Origin: Alistipes onderdonkii | Lineage (GTDB): Bacteria; Bacteroidota; Bacteroidia; Bacteroidales; Rikenellaceae | Assembly: GCF_025145285.1 (NCBI RefSeq) | Contig: NZ_CP102251.1 | Coordinates: 1,798,001 to 1,862,000 of the forward strand | Reading direction: 5' to 3' | DNA: 64,000 bases | Position numbers and translations under genes: made by a program | In this document: in pieces, positions 25,671 to 33,395 of the stretch | Layout: every line of letters starts with the position of its first letter | Numbering within the stretch: position 1 is the stretch's first letter | Notes under the pieces: generated by a model | What the model was told of the DNA's origin: nothing | The model's input: the letters and a program-made list of their open reading frames with translations, nothing else | The model's database searches: none

Positions 25671-26960
25671 TCAGAGTGCTTCGGCGACGACATAGGTGCT
25701 GCCGCCGATGAAGACCATATCGTCCGCAGCGGCAAGTTCCCGGGCATGTGCCACGGCGGCCGGCACTTCGGGGATGGTTTCCCCCCTGAGCCCGTAGATC
25801 GCAGCCTTGGCTGTCAGTTCGGCGGCGGGCAATGCCCTTTCGGTCTGTGCCTGCGTGAAGATGTAGTGCGCGTCGCGCGGCAGCAGGGGCAGGATGTGTG
25901 CCAGATCTTTGTCGCGGACGAACCCGATCACGCAGTAAAGCTCCTTGTGGGGCGTCGCTTTGAGCTGTTCGGCCACGTAGGCGATGCCGTGGGGATTGTG
26001 CCCCGTGTCGCAGACGACGAGCGGATTTTCACCCAGCTTCTGCCAGCGTCCCGCCAGCGAGGTGATGGCCGCCGCATCGCGCGTCCCTTCGAGGAAGGCA
26101 CGGCGGGAGATCGTCAGCGGGGTTTCCTCGTGCAGGAAATCGACCGTCGCCGCGGCTGTCAGGATATTATGGCGTTGGTAATTGCCCGTAAGGTCGAGGT
26201 CTACCTCGAAATTGCGGTCGTCGCGCACGCGGTGCATGCAGAAGTGCTGCCGCCCTTCCCTGCAACCGCACTCTTGGCACGAGAATACCTTTTCGGCATA
26301 GATGACTTTCGATTTGTTGGCCGCAGCGACCTGCTCGAACACGTCGTTGTAGCGCAGGTCGCCCTCGCCGATCACGACCGGGATGCTCTTCTTGATGATC
26401 CCGGCTTTTTCGGCTGCGATCTTCTGGAGCGTGTCGCCCAGCAGCGCCGTATGCTCCAGCCCGATGTTGGTGATGACGCTTACGACCGGTACGATGATAT
26501 TCGTGGCGTCCAGTCGCCCTCCGAGTCCCGTTTCGATCACCGCGACCTCGACGTCGCTCTGTGCGAAGTAGTCGAAAGCCAGTGCCGCGGTCATTTCGAA
26601 GAACGACAGTTCCAGCTCGACCATCTTGTCGTGGTGTTTGTCCACGAAGTTCACGACCTTCTGTTTGGGAATCATCTCGCCGTCGACGCGGATGCGTTCG
26701 CGGAAATCCTGCAGGTGGGGCGAGGTGAAAAGCCCCGTGCGGTAGCCGGCCTGCTGCAATACCGAGGCGATGATATGCGATACGGAACCTTTGCCGTTCG
26801 TGCCCGCCACGTGGATCGTGAAGAAATTGCGCTGGGGGTTGCCGATGTGGCGGCAGAATGCGGTGATGCGCTCCAATCCCGGCTTGTAGGCCGTTGCGCC
26901 TTTGGTTTCGAAGGCCGGCAGCGACTGGAAGAGGAATTCGAGGGTTTGGGTGTAATTCAT
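25671..26960 (-). CDS. folC: Bifunctional folylpolyglutamate/dihydrofolate synthase
   Basis: 429 residues of the Mur-ligase type. FolC adds glutamate to folates and, in many bacteria, makes dihydrofolate from dihydropteroate. Visible: the P-loop HVAGTNGKGSVSH near residue 53, the FTSPHLQDFRERI motif that follows it, ETGLGGRLDATN, and the C-terminal-domain HNPHGI. Its start is 15 bp after the lnt stop, so the two are cotranscribed. Confidence 0.95.
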   Translation of the reverse strand: MNYTQTLEFLFQSLPAFETKGATAYKPGLERITAFCRHIGNPQRNFFTIHVAGTNGKGSVSHIIASVLQQAGYRTGLFTSPHLQDFRERIRVDGEMIPKQKVVNFVDKHHDKMVELELSFFEMTAALAFDYFAQSDVEVAVIETGLGGRLDATNIIVPVVSVITNIGLEHTALLGDTLQKIAAEKAGIIKKSIPVVIGEGDLRYNDVFEQVAAANKSKVIYAEKVFSCQECGCREGRQHFCMHRVRDDRNFEVDLDLTGNYQRHNILTAAATVDFLHEETPLTISRRAFLEGTRDAAAITSLAGRWQKLGENPLVVCDTGHNPHGIAYVAEQLKATPHKELYCVIGFVRDKDLAHILPLLPRDAHYIFTQAQTERALPAAELTAKAAIYGLRGETIPEVPAAVAHARELAAADDMVFIGGSTYVVAEAL

Positions 26961-26975
26961 ATCGGGTTTCGGGTT

Positions 26976-28562
26976 TTATTTTACGAGGTGGTTCTTTTTC
27001 TTGGCCCGGTAGGCGATGTAGTAGAGCACACAGAGCAGCATCAGGTATTCGGAGATGCGTCCCAGGTAGTCGCCGTATCGGGTGTAGAAGGTAAGTTGGG
27101 AGTTGAGGGGTACGGCCGCTGTGAGCACGCCCCGTTTTTCCCAGCCGAGCGTCTGGCCTATGTCGCCGCGGGCCGATATGAAGCCCGACATGCCGGTGTT
27201 GGCCGACCGGGCGATGGCACGGCGGTGTTCGATGGCGCGCAGGCGCGAGATCGTGAAGAGGTGTTTGTAGCCGGGCGTGTCGCCCCACCAGCCGTCGTTG
27301 GAGATGATGGCCATGAACTGTGCCCCGCGGCGCACGAAATCGCCGAAGAAATCGCCGTAAAGTCCTTCGTAGCAGATTGCCGGGCCGGTTTTCACGCCCC
27401 GGTGTTCGAAGGCCGTGCCGTGCTGCCCCATGCCGATCTGTCCCACGACGCCGCCCAGGTCGATTACCAGGAATTGCAGGATGTCGAAAACGATCGTCGG
27501 GGTGTTTTCCACGCCGATCACCAGTTTGCCTTTGTGGTGCAGTTGCATGCGGCCTGCGGAGTCGAGCCCTACCGCCGTGTTGAATACGTCGTAGTAACCT
27601 TCGCCCAACCCGTCCCGGCGTGCCGTGCGGGGTTGTACCCCGGCGGCATAATAACGCAGGGTGTTGGCGCCCGTGACGAGCAGGGCCCCGGGGTGCGACC
27701 GGCGCAGGCTGTCGGCCAGCTCTTGCCAGAACATGCCCGGTTCGTCGGCCGGGCGGAATTCCGAAAGACCCGGTTCCCAGTAATGCCCCGGGACGGCAGT
27801 CTCGGGCAGCAGGATGAATTGCGCCCCGGCGGGCACCTGTGCCAAAAGGTCGGTGATGTTGTCTTGCTGCCAGTCGGCGCGGCCGTTGAATTTGTCGTAG
27901 CAGTCGACGTTGGGTTGGACGACGCTCACCTCGGCCGTCCCCTCGTCGGGCTGCTCCCAGCTCCACCAGATGCCCAGCGACACGGCGGCCGGAAGGAGCA
28001 GGACGCCCGCGGCCGGGATCCACCGTCCGATGCTGCGGCGTGCCCGCAGCGCTTCGAAGAAGAGTATGTTACAGAGCAGCACCCACAGCGAACCGCCGAA
28101 GACACCCGTGTATTCGTACCATTGCACGAGCCATATGTCGTGCGAGAATCCGTTGCCCAGGATCAGCCACGGCCACGAGAATTCGCCGACCGTATACCAG
28201 TATTCCGTTGCGATCCACCCGGCAATGAGCAAGGTGTATGCCAGCGCCTTCGGCCCTTTCTTCGCGACGGTGTGGAACAACATGAAGGCGATCATGTTGA
28301 GCGTCGTTGAGGCGAGCGTCGCGGCCACGGGCCCCACCGGGGTGGCGTTCCATATCCACCAGACGGTCGAGATGTTCCACAGCGCGAAGGTCAGCGCCGC
28401 CCAGCCGAACATGCGCCACCACGAGCGGCGCGTCTGGTCGTACGATGCGCTGATCCACAGCAGCGGGATCATGGCGAAGGGCAGCGTGAGCCCTGTCATG
28501 CCGAGCCAGCCCGGGGAGAGCAGGACGACCGAGAGGATTACCGCCGCTAATCTACGAAACAT
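26976..28562 (-). CDS. lnt: Apolipoprotein N-acyltransferase
   Basis: 528 residues. Lnt transfers the third acyl chain onto the N-terminal cysteine of lipoproteins at the inner membrane. The N-terminal half has about seven hydrophobic segments; a nitrilase-like domain follows. The catalytic triad is visible as the glutamate in LLPETAVPG (about 254), the lysine in HHKGKLVIG (about 344) and the cysteine in AICYEGLYG (about 395). The conserved NDGWWGDTPGYKHLF and EHRRAIARSANTG motifs are present. It has an excellent promoter and runs into folC 15 bp downstream. Confidence 0.94.
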   Translation of the reverse strand: MFRRLAAVILSVVLLSPGWLGMTGLTLPFAMIPLLWISASYDQTRRSWWRMFGWAALTFALWNISTVWWIWNATPVGPVAATLASTTLNMIAFMLFHTVAKKGPKALAYTLLIAGWIATEYWYTVGEFSWPWLILGNGFSHDIWLVQWYEYTGVFGGSLWVLLCNILFFEALRARRSIGRWIPAAGVLLLPAAVSLGIWWSWEQPDEGTAEVSVVQPNVDCYDKFNGRADWQQDNITDLLAQVPAGAQFILLPETAVPGHYWEPGLSEFRPADEPGMFWQELADSLRRSHPGALLVTGANTLRYYAAGVQPRTARRDGLGEGYYDVFNTAVGLDSAGRMQLHHKGKLVIGVENTPTIVFDILQFLVIDLGGVVGQIGMGQHGTAFEHRGVKTGPAICYEGLYGDFFGDFVRRGAQFMAIISNDGWWGDTPGYKHLFTISRLRAIEHRRAIARSANTGMSGFISARGDIGQTLGWEKRGVLTAAVPLNSQLTFYTRYGDYLGRISEYLMLLCVLYYIAYRAKKKNHLVK

Positions 28563-28583
28563 GGTGTGTGATTTTTACGTCGG

Positions 28584-28614
28584 CAAAAGTAGTCAAATGA
28601 GCGCAGATTTCAAA
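28584..28614 (-). promoter_or_regulatory. Promoter of the lnt-folC operon
   Basis: On the minus strand TTTG (28614-28611), a 19-bp spacer and TACTTTTG (28591-28584) match the Bacteroidetes consensus exactly, with the start codon about 15 nt after the predicted start of transcription. Confidence 0.8.
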
Positions 28615-28622
28615 ATATTTCA

Positions 28623-28630
28623 TACTTTTG
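28623..28630 (+). promoter_or_regulatory. -7 element of the GH109-like gene
   Basis: TACTTTTG at 28623-28630 matches the -7 consensus, 27 bp before the start codon. Its -33 position would fall inside the divergent lnt promoter, so the two overlap back to back. Confidence 0.6.
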
Positions 28631-28657
28631 TCTAAATAACTAAATAACCCGGATATA

Positions 28658-30058
28658 ATGAAGAAATTTGCCTTTTTATTGTTCTCGGCGGCAGCCGTGC
28701 TGTGCTGGGGGTGCAGCACGCCGCCCGCGGAGGGTTACAGCATCGTCGACGGCGTGATCGTATTCGACGTCCCGGCCCGTGCCGAGGGCCAGCATTCCGT
28801 TTTGCGGCTGACGGTCGACCCGATCCCGGTCGTACGCGTGGGTTTCATCGGGCTGGGTATGCGCGGCCCGGGCGCCGTGGAACGCTTCGCCAACATCGAC
28901 GGGGTCGAGATCGTGGCGCTCTGCGACCTCTACCCCGAGCGTGTCGACAAGTCGCAGGAGATCCTCGCCGGACATAACCTCCCGGCTGCTGCCCCGTACA
29001 GCGGGGAGGAGGGGTGGAAGGAACTTTGCCGGCGCGATGACATCGACCTGGTTTACATCTGCACCCCGTGGCAGCTGCACGTCCCGATGGCGGTTTATGC
29101 CATGGAGCACGGCAAGCATGTCGCCGTCGAAGTCCCAGCCGCCATGTCGCTCGACGAGTGCTGGCAACTGGTCGACACTGCCGAGAAGACACAGCGCCAC
29201 TGCATGATGCTCGAGAACTGTGTCTACGACTTCTTCGAGCTGACGACGCTCAACATGGCCCAGCACGGGCTGTTCGGCGAGATACTCCACACCGAAGGCT
29301 CCTATATTCATAACCTCGAACCCTACTGGGATTATTACCAGGGCAACTGGCGCCTCGACTTCAACCAGTCGCACCGCGGCGACGTCTATGCCACGCACGG
29401 CCTCGGCCCGGCCTGCCAGCTGCTGGATATCCACCGCGGCGATAAGATGAACTACCTCGTGGCGATGGATACCAAGTCGGTCAACGGCCTGAAGCTCGCC
29501 AAGGAGAAGATGGGTGCCGAGACCTTCGCCAATGCCGACCAGACGCTGACGCTCATCAAGACCGAGCGGGGACGCACGATCCTGCTCGAACACAACGTCT
29601 ATACGCCCCGTCCTTACAGCCGCATGTACCAGCTTACGGGCACCGAGGGCTTCGCCAATAAATACCCGGTCGAGGGCTATGCGTTCCGTCCCGAGCAAAT
29701 CGCCGGCGAGGAGATTCCCGACCACGAGAATCTGAGCGAGCATTCGTTCATCCCCCAGGCGGCGAAGGCGGCGCTGATGGAGCGTTACAAGCATCCGATC
29801 GCCCGGGACATCGAGGAGAAGGCCCGCCGCGTGGGCGGCCACGGCGGCATGGATTTCATCATGGACTATCGCCTCGTTTACTGCCTGCAGCATGGCCTGC
29901 CGCTCGATCAGGACGTTTACGACGCTGCCGAATGGTCGTGCATCGGGTCGCTGACCGCGGCGTCGCTCGAACACAACAGTATGCCGGTCGCCGTGCCCGA
30001 CTTCACGCGCGGCGACTGGGACAAGGTGGACGGGTTCCGTCATGCCATGGCACAGTAA
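28658..30058 (+). CDS. GH109-type NAD-dependent glycosidase (Gfo/Idh/MocA fold), lipoprotein
   Basis: 466 residues. The N-terminus ends in a likely lipobox (VLCWGC-STP). A Rossmann domain starts at about residue 66 (VRVGFIGLGMRGPGAVERF), and the conserved block MMLENCVYDFFELTTLNMAQ and THGLGPACQLLDIHRGDKM is typical of GH109. Characterised members hydrolyse terminal alpha-N-acetylgalactosamine through a tightly held NAD and an oxidation-elimination route. Related Gfo/Idh/MocA lipoproteins have other sugar substrates, so specificity is not settled. It is monocistronic, with its own promoter and a strong terminator, and is not part of the mannan PUL. Confidence 0.78.
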   Translation: MKKFAFLLFSAAAVLCWGCSTPPAEGYSIVDGVIVFDVPARAEGQHSVLRLTVDPIPVVRVGFIGLGMRGPGAVERFANIDGVEIVALCDLYPERVDKSQEILAGHNLPAAAPYSGEEGWKELCRRDDIDLVYICTPWQLHVPMAVYAMEHGKHVAVEVPAAMSLDECWQLVDTAEKTQRHCMMLENCVYDFFELTTLNMAQHGLFGEILHTEGSYIHNLEPYWDYYQGNWRLDFNQSHRGDVYATHGLGPACQLLDIHRGDKMNYLVAMDTKSVNGLKLAKEKMGAETFANADQTLTLIKTERGRTILLEHNVYTPRPYSRMYQLTGTEGFANKYPVEGYAFRPEQIAGEEIPDHENLSEHSFIPQAAKAALMERYKHPIARDIEEKARRVGGHGGMDFIMDYRLVYCLQHGLPLDQDVYDAAEWSCIGSLTAASLEHNSMPVAVPDFTRGDWDKVDGFRHAMAQ

Positions 30059-30078
30059 AAACCGCTTATGACATACCG

Positions 30079-30107
30079 AAAAGCCGGACATTTCGTCCGG
30101 CTTTTTT
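30079..30107 (+). terminator. Terminator after the GH109-like gene
   Basis: AAAAGCCGGAC (30079-30089) pairs with GTCCGGCTTTT (30095-30105) around a 5-base loop, followed by more T. It starts 21 bp after the stop codon. Confidence 0.9.
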
Positions 30108-30160
30108 CGTTTGTGGCAGCGCCTTTGCAGTCCGTGTCATAAACTTTAAAACGGTTTGTT

Positions 30161-31144
30161 ATGGATCATCTGAAGGAAGCTCCGGATTATTTGCAGGACG
30201 ACCACCTGTCGCGGGGAACCAAAGCTTATCTGAAAGTGTTGAACGGCGGCGCTCCCGTCGAATCGTTGCCGGTCGGGGAGGCCCGTCGCGTCCTGACCGA
30301 TGTGCAGGCGGCCGTGCATGTCGATCTGTCGGGCATCGAGGAGTCCGAACGGACGGTCGAAAGCGAAGGGCATACGCTGCGCCTGAACCTCGTCCGCCCT
30401 TCGGGGGCGGGGCGTGTGCATCTCCCGGCGTTCGTGTTCATCCACGGCGGGGGCTGGGTGCTGGGCGACTATCCCACCCACAGGCGGTTGGTGCGCGACC
30501 TTGTCGTGGAGTCGGGTTGTGCGGCGGTATTCGTCAACTATACGCCTTCGCCCGAGGCGCATTTTCCGAAGGCTGTCGAGGAGGTCTATGCCGCAGTGAA
30601 ATGGGTGGCCGAAAACGGCCGGGAGATCGGGGTCGACGGCAGCCGGCTGGCGCTGGCGGGCAACAGCGTCGGCGGTAACATGTCGCTTGCGGCGGCGCTC
30701 GTGGCCGAGGATCACGGCGGGCCGCGGCTGCGCACGCTCGTGCTGATGTGGCCCGTGACCGATGCGGGGTATGACTGGGATTCGTATGTGAAATACGGCC
30801 GCCAGCGGTTCCTGACCGCGCCGTTGATGAAATGGATGTTCGGCAAGTACGTTTCAGACCCGGCTCAGCGCGGCAACGACCTCATGTCACCCGTGCGGGC
30901 CTCTGCGGAACGGCTGCGGGGATTGCCTCCGACGCTGATCGCCGTTGCCGAGAACGACATCCTGCGCGACGAGGGCGAGGCGATGGGGCGTCGTCTGGAC
31001 GAGGCGGGCGTCGAAGTGACGACCGTGCGCTTCAACGGCGTGGTACACGATTGGGGGATGCTCAACGGGTTCGCCGCGTTGCATCCGACGCGCACGCTGA
31101 TACGGCTGGCAGGCTCCGTATTGCGGGAGTATCTGAAAAAATAG
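30161..31144 (+). CDS. Alpha/beta hydrolase, hormone-sensitive-lipase type
   Basis: 327 residues, cytoplasmic (no signal peptide). The oxyanion motif FIHGGGWVLGDY lies at about 93-104; the nucleophile serine sits in LAGNSVGGNM (about 168), the aspartate in AENDILRD (about 264) and the histidine in VVHDWG (about 296), a complete esterase triad. Family members hydrolyse short acyl esters; acetyl removal from imported glycans or xenobiotic esters is possible but unsupported. It starts 54 bp after a strong terminator, so it is probably transcribed on its own. It is convergent with the UDP-sugar decarboxylase gene; 31145-31254 contains no clear terminator. Confidence 0.85.
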   Translation: MDHLKEAPDYLQDDHLSRGTKAYLKVLNGGAPVESLPVGEARRVLTDVQAAVHVDLSGIEESERTVESEGHTLRLNLVRPSGAGRVHLPAFVFIHGGGWVLGDYPTHRRLVRDLVVESGCAAVFVNYTPSPEAHFPKAVEEVYAAVKWVAENGREIGVDGSRLALAGNSVGGNMSLAAALVAEDHGGPRLRTLVLMWPVTDAGYDWDSYVKYGRQRFLTAPLMKWMFGKYVSDPAQRGNDLMSPVRASAERLRGLPPTLIAVAENDILRDEGEAMGRRLDEAGVEVTTVRFNGVVHDWGMLNGFAALHPTRTLIRLAGSVLREYLKK

Positions 31145-31254
31145 GGTTCGGGCCGCACCGGAGATTGTGCCGCGCTGCACTCAAACAGGCGGGCGGTGCT
31201 CAACAGGCTGACGGTGTTCCAAGAAGGGCGGGCCGGGCCGATTTCCGGGGCGGG

Positions 31255-32214
31255 TCAGTGCCGGACGCTCCCCCGTGAGAGGATATCCTCGAAATAGGCG
31301 ATGGTCTTTACCAGTCCGTCGCGCAGCTGGATCGTGGGTTCCCAGTCGTTGAGCATCTTGCGGGCCAGCGAGATGTCGGGTTTGCGCTGCTGCGGGTCGT
31401 CCGACGGCAGGGGCATGTGTACGATCTTCGACTTCGAACCCGTGAGTTCCAGGACGATGGCTGCCAGTTCGTTGATGGTGAATTCATTGGGGTTGCCTAT
31501 GTTGACCGGGCCCGTGAAATCGTCGGGCGTATCGTCCATCAGGCGGATCATCCCTTCGACCAGGTCGTCGATATACTGGAACGAGCGGGTTTGTTCACCG
31601 TCGCCGTAGATTGTGATCGGTTCGTTGCGCAATGCCTGGACGATGAAATTCGAGACTACGCGGCCGTCGTTGATGTCCATCTTGGGGCCGTAGGTATTGA
31701 AAATACGGACGATTTTCACCGGGATGCCGTGTTCGCGGTAGTAGCTCATGAAGAGCGATTCGGCACAGCGTTTGCCCTCGTCGTAGCACGAGCGCAGTCC
31801 CAGCGGGTTCACGTGGCCCCAGTAATCCTCGGTCTGCGGATGTACCAGCGGGTCGCCGTATACTTCCGAGGTCGAAGCCTGCAAGACCTTGGCGCGGTTG
31901 TAACGCGCCATGCCGAGCATGTTCATCGCACCGATGACCGAAGTCTGCGTCGTCTTAACCGGATCGTGCTGGTAGTAGATCGGCGAGGCGGGGCAGGCGA
32001 GGTTGTAGATCTCCTCGACCTCCGCCATGTAGGGGTAGATTATATCGTGCCTTATGACTTCGAAATTGGGGTGTTTCAGCAGGTGCCGGATGTTGCTTTT
32101 GTGACCGGTAAAATAGTTGTCGATGCAGATTACGTCGTTTCCTTCACCAAGCAGCCTTTCGCATAGGTGCGAACCGATGAATCCGGCACCGCCGGAGATT
32201 AAAACCCTCTTCAT
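31255..32214 (-). CDS. UDP-glucuronate decarboxylase (UXS-like), extended SDR family
   Basis: 319 residues. UXS enzymes make UDP-xylose from UDP-glucuronate with bound NAD. Visible: the NAD motif ISGGAGFIGSHL (about 6-17), ACPASPIYYQHDPVKT typical of UXS rather than general epimerases, TSEVYGDP, the catalytic SCYDEGKRCAE (about 142-152), and FNTYGPKMDINDGRV. It probably supplies a sugar nucleotide for envelope glycans, perhaps the exopolysaccharide locus 8 kb away. It is divergent from the phosphatase-like gene, 92 bp from its start codon. Confidence 0.88.
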   Translation of the reverse strand: MKRVLISGGAGFIGSHLCERLLGEGNDVICIDNYFTGHKSNIRHLLKHPNFEVIRHDIIYPYMAEVEEIYNLACPASPIYYQHDPVKTTQTSVIGAMNMLGMARYNRAKVLQASTSEVYGDPLVHPQTEDYWGHVNPLGLRSCYDEGKRCAESLFMSYYREHGIPVKIVRIFNTYGPKMDINDGRVVSNFIVQALRNEPITIYGDGEQTRSFQYIDDLVEGMIRLMDDTPDDFTGPVNIGNPNEFTINELAAIVLELTGSKSKIVHMPLPSDDPQQRKPDISLARKMLNDWEPTIQLRDGLVKTIAYFEDILSRGSVRH

Positions 32215-32239
32215 TCCAATTTGCGTCTTTTTTGATCGT

Positions 32240-32247
32240 CAAATATA
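32240..32247 (-). promoter_or_regulatory. -7 element of the UXS-like gene
   Basis: On the minus strand TATATTTG (32247-32240) lies 25 bp before the start codon. The -33 element is not clear. Confidence 0.5.
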
Positions 32248-32268
32248 CTAAATATATTTTGAAAAGCA

Positions 32269-32276
32269 TATCTTTG
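32269..32276 (+). promoter_or_regulatory. -7 element of the phosphatase-like gene
   Basis: TATCTTTG at 32269-32276 matches the -7 consensus; transcription would start near 32283, leaving room for either the GTG at 32298 or the ATG at 32307. Confidence 0.55.
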
Positions 32277-32306
32277 TACGCGCAAATCGCTTAAATAGTG
32301 AACAAA

Positions 32307-33353
32307 ATGGGTTGCAAAGCCGTTTCTATTCTTTTTTATGGTATTTCGGTGGTGCTCACCGGGCTGCTTCTGGTCGCCGCCGTCCTGTGCCGGTATGCTT
32401 CGTCCGTCTCCCCCGGGGAGGGCGGATTCTGGGCGACGCTCGCCTTGCTCATGCCGGTCGTGCTGCTGGCCAACGTGGTTGCGCTGGTCTGGTGGACGGT
32501 TCGCCGCAAATGGATTGTCCTGCTGATGCCACTGGTCGCGCTGGTGCTCAACCTGGGGTATATTTCGGCCATGGTACAGCTTCCCGATTTCAAGGACTCG
32601 GGTGACCCGCACGACATCCGCATCGCCACGCTCAACGTAAACGGATTCCGCAGGCTGGGTTCCATGCCCGCTACGGCCAGGGCCATCGCCGGCATGATGA
32701 ACCGCGAGCAGGTCGACGTGCTTTGCCTGCAGGAGTTTATGGACAGCAGGGAATTCCCGGCCGACAGCATCGGGAAGGTCTTTGCCCCGCGGATGCCCTA
32801 TTTCCTGCATGAGGGCAGTGCGGCCCTGGTCAGCCGATATCCCGTTCTCGATCATAAATACGTCCGGTTTGCCGATACGAGCAACGACTACCTGCGTGCC
32901 GACCTGCTCGTCGTCGGCGATACGGTGCGACTCTTCGCTGTCCACCTCCAGACTTCGGGCATTGCCCAGCTCAGGCACCGGTTCCGGAAGGATTACGACC
33001 GCGACGCCCCCGTCGAGCAAATCTTGGGCGAGCTGGAACACAACAGTAGTATCCGTGCCGGGCAGGTAGGTGAAATCCGTGCCGAAATGGATGCTTCGCC
33101 CTATCCGGTGATCCTTGCGGGCGACTTCAACGATACGCCTTCGTCCTATACCTACCGTACGATGAAGGGGGACATGACCGACGGTTTCCGTGACAGCGGG
33201 AGCGGTTACGGCGGTACTTTCCGCTATCTGGGAGGGGTACTGCGCATCGACTACATCTTTTACGACGACGCTTTCGAGGGCATCCGTTATTACATGCCTC
33301 CGGAAGATGTCAGCGACCACAAGGCCGTGGTCGCTGAACTGCGGTTCAGGTAG
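32307..33353 (+). CDS. Membrane-anchored endonuclease/exonuclease/phosphatase-family protein
   Basis: 348 residues from the ATG at 32307; a GTG three codons earlier (32298) is also possible. Three hydrophobic segments occupy about the first 95 residues. An EEP catalytic domain follows: TLNVNGF, LCLQEF with the metal-binding glutamate, FAVHLQTSG, GDFNDTPSSYTYR and the terminal SDHKAVVAELRF histidine. Bacteroidales have several such proteins, whose substrates (phosphoesters of lipids, nucleic acid or sugars) are unknown. The catalytic domain probably faces the periplasm. It is convergent with the large macroglobulin gene. Confidence 0.85.
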   Translation: MGCKAVSILFYGISVVLTGLLLVAAVLCRYASSVSPGEGGFWATLALLMPVVLLANVVALVWWTVRRKWIVLLMPLVALVLNLGYISAMVQLPDFKDSGDPHDIRIATLNVNGFRRLGSMPATARAIAGMMNREQVDVLCLQEFMDSREFPADSIGKVFAPRMPYFLHEGSAALVSRYPVLDHKYVRFADTSNDYLRADLLVVGDTVRLFAVHLQTSGIAQLRHRFRKDYDRDAPVEQILGELEHNSSIRAGQVGEIRAEMDASPYPVILAGDFNDTPSSYTYRTMKGDMTDGFRDSGSGYGGTFRYLGGVLRIDYIFYDDAFEGIRYYMPPEDVSDHKAVVAELRFR

Positions 33354-33395
33354 CGGACGCAATCGTCACGCTGCCGTCATGTCTTTTTCCCGGGA

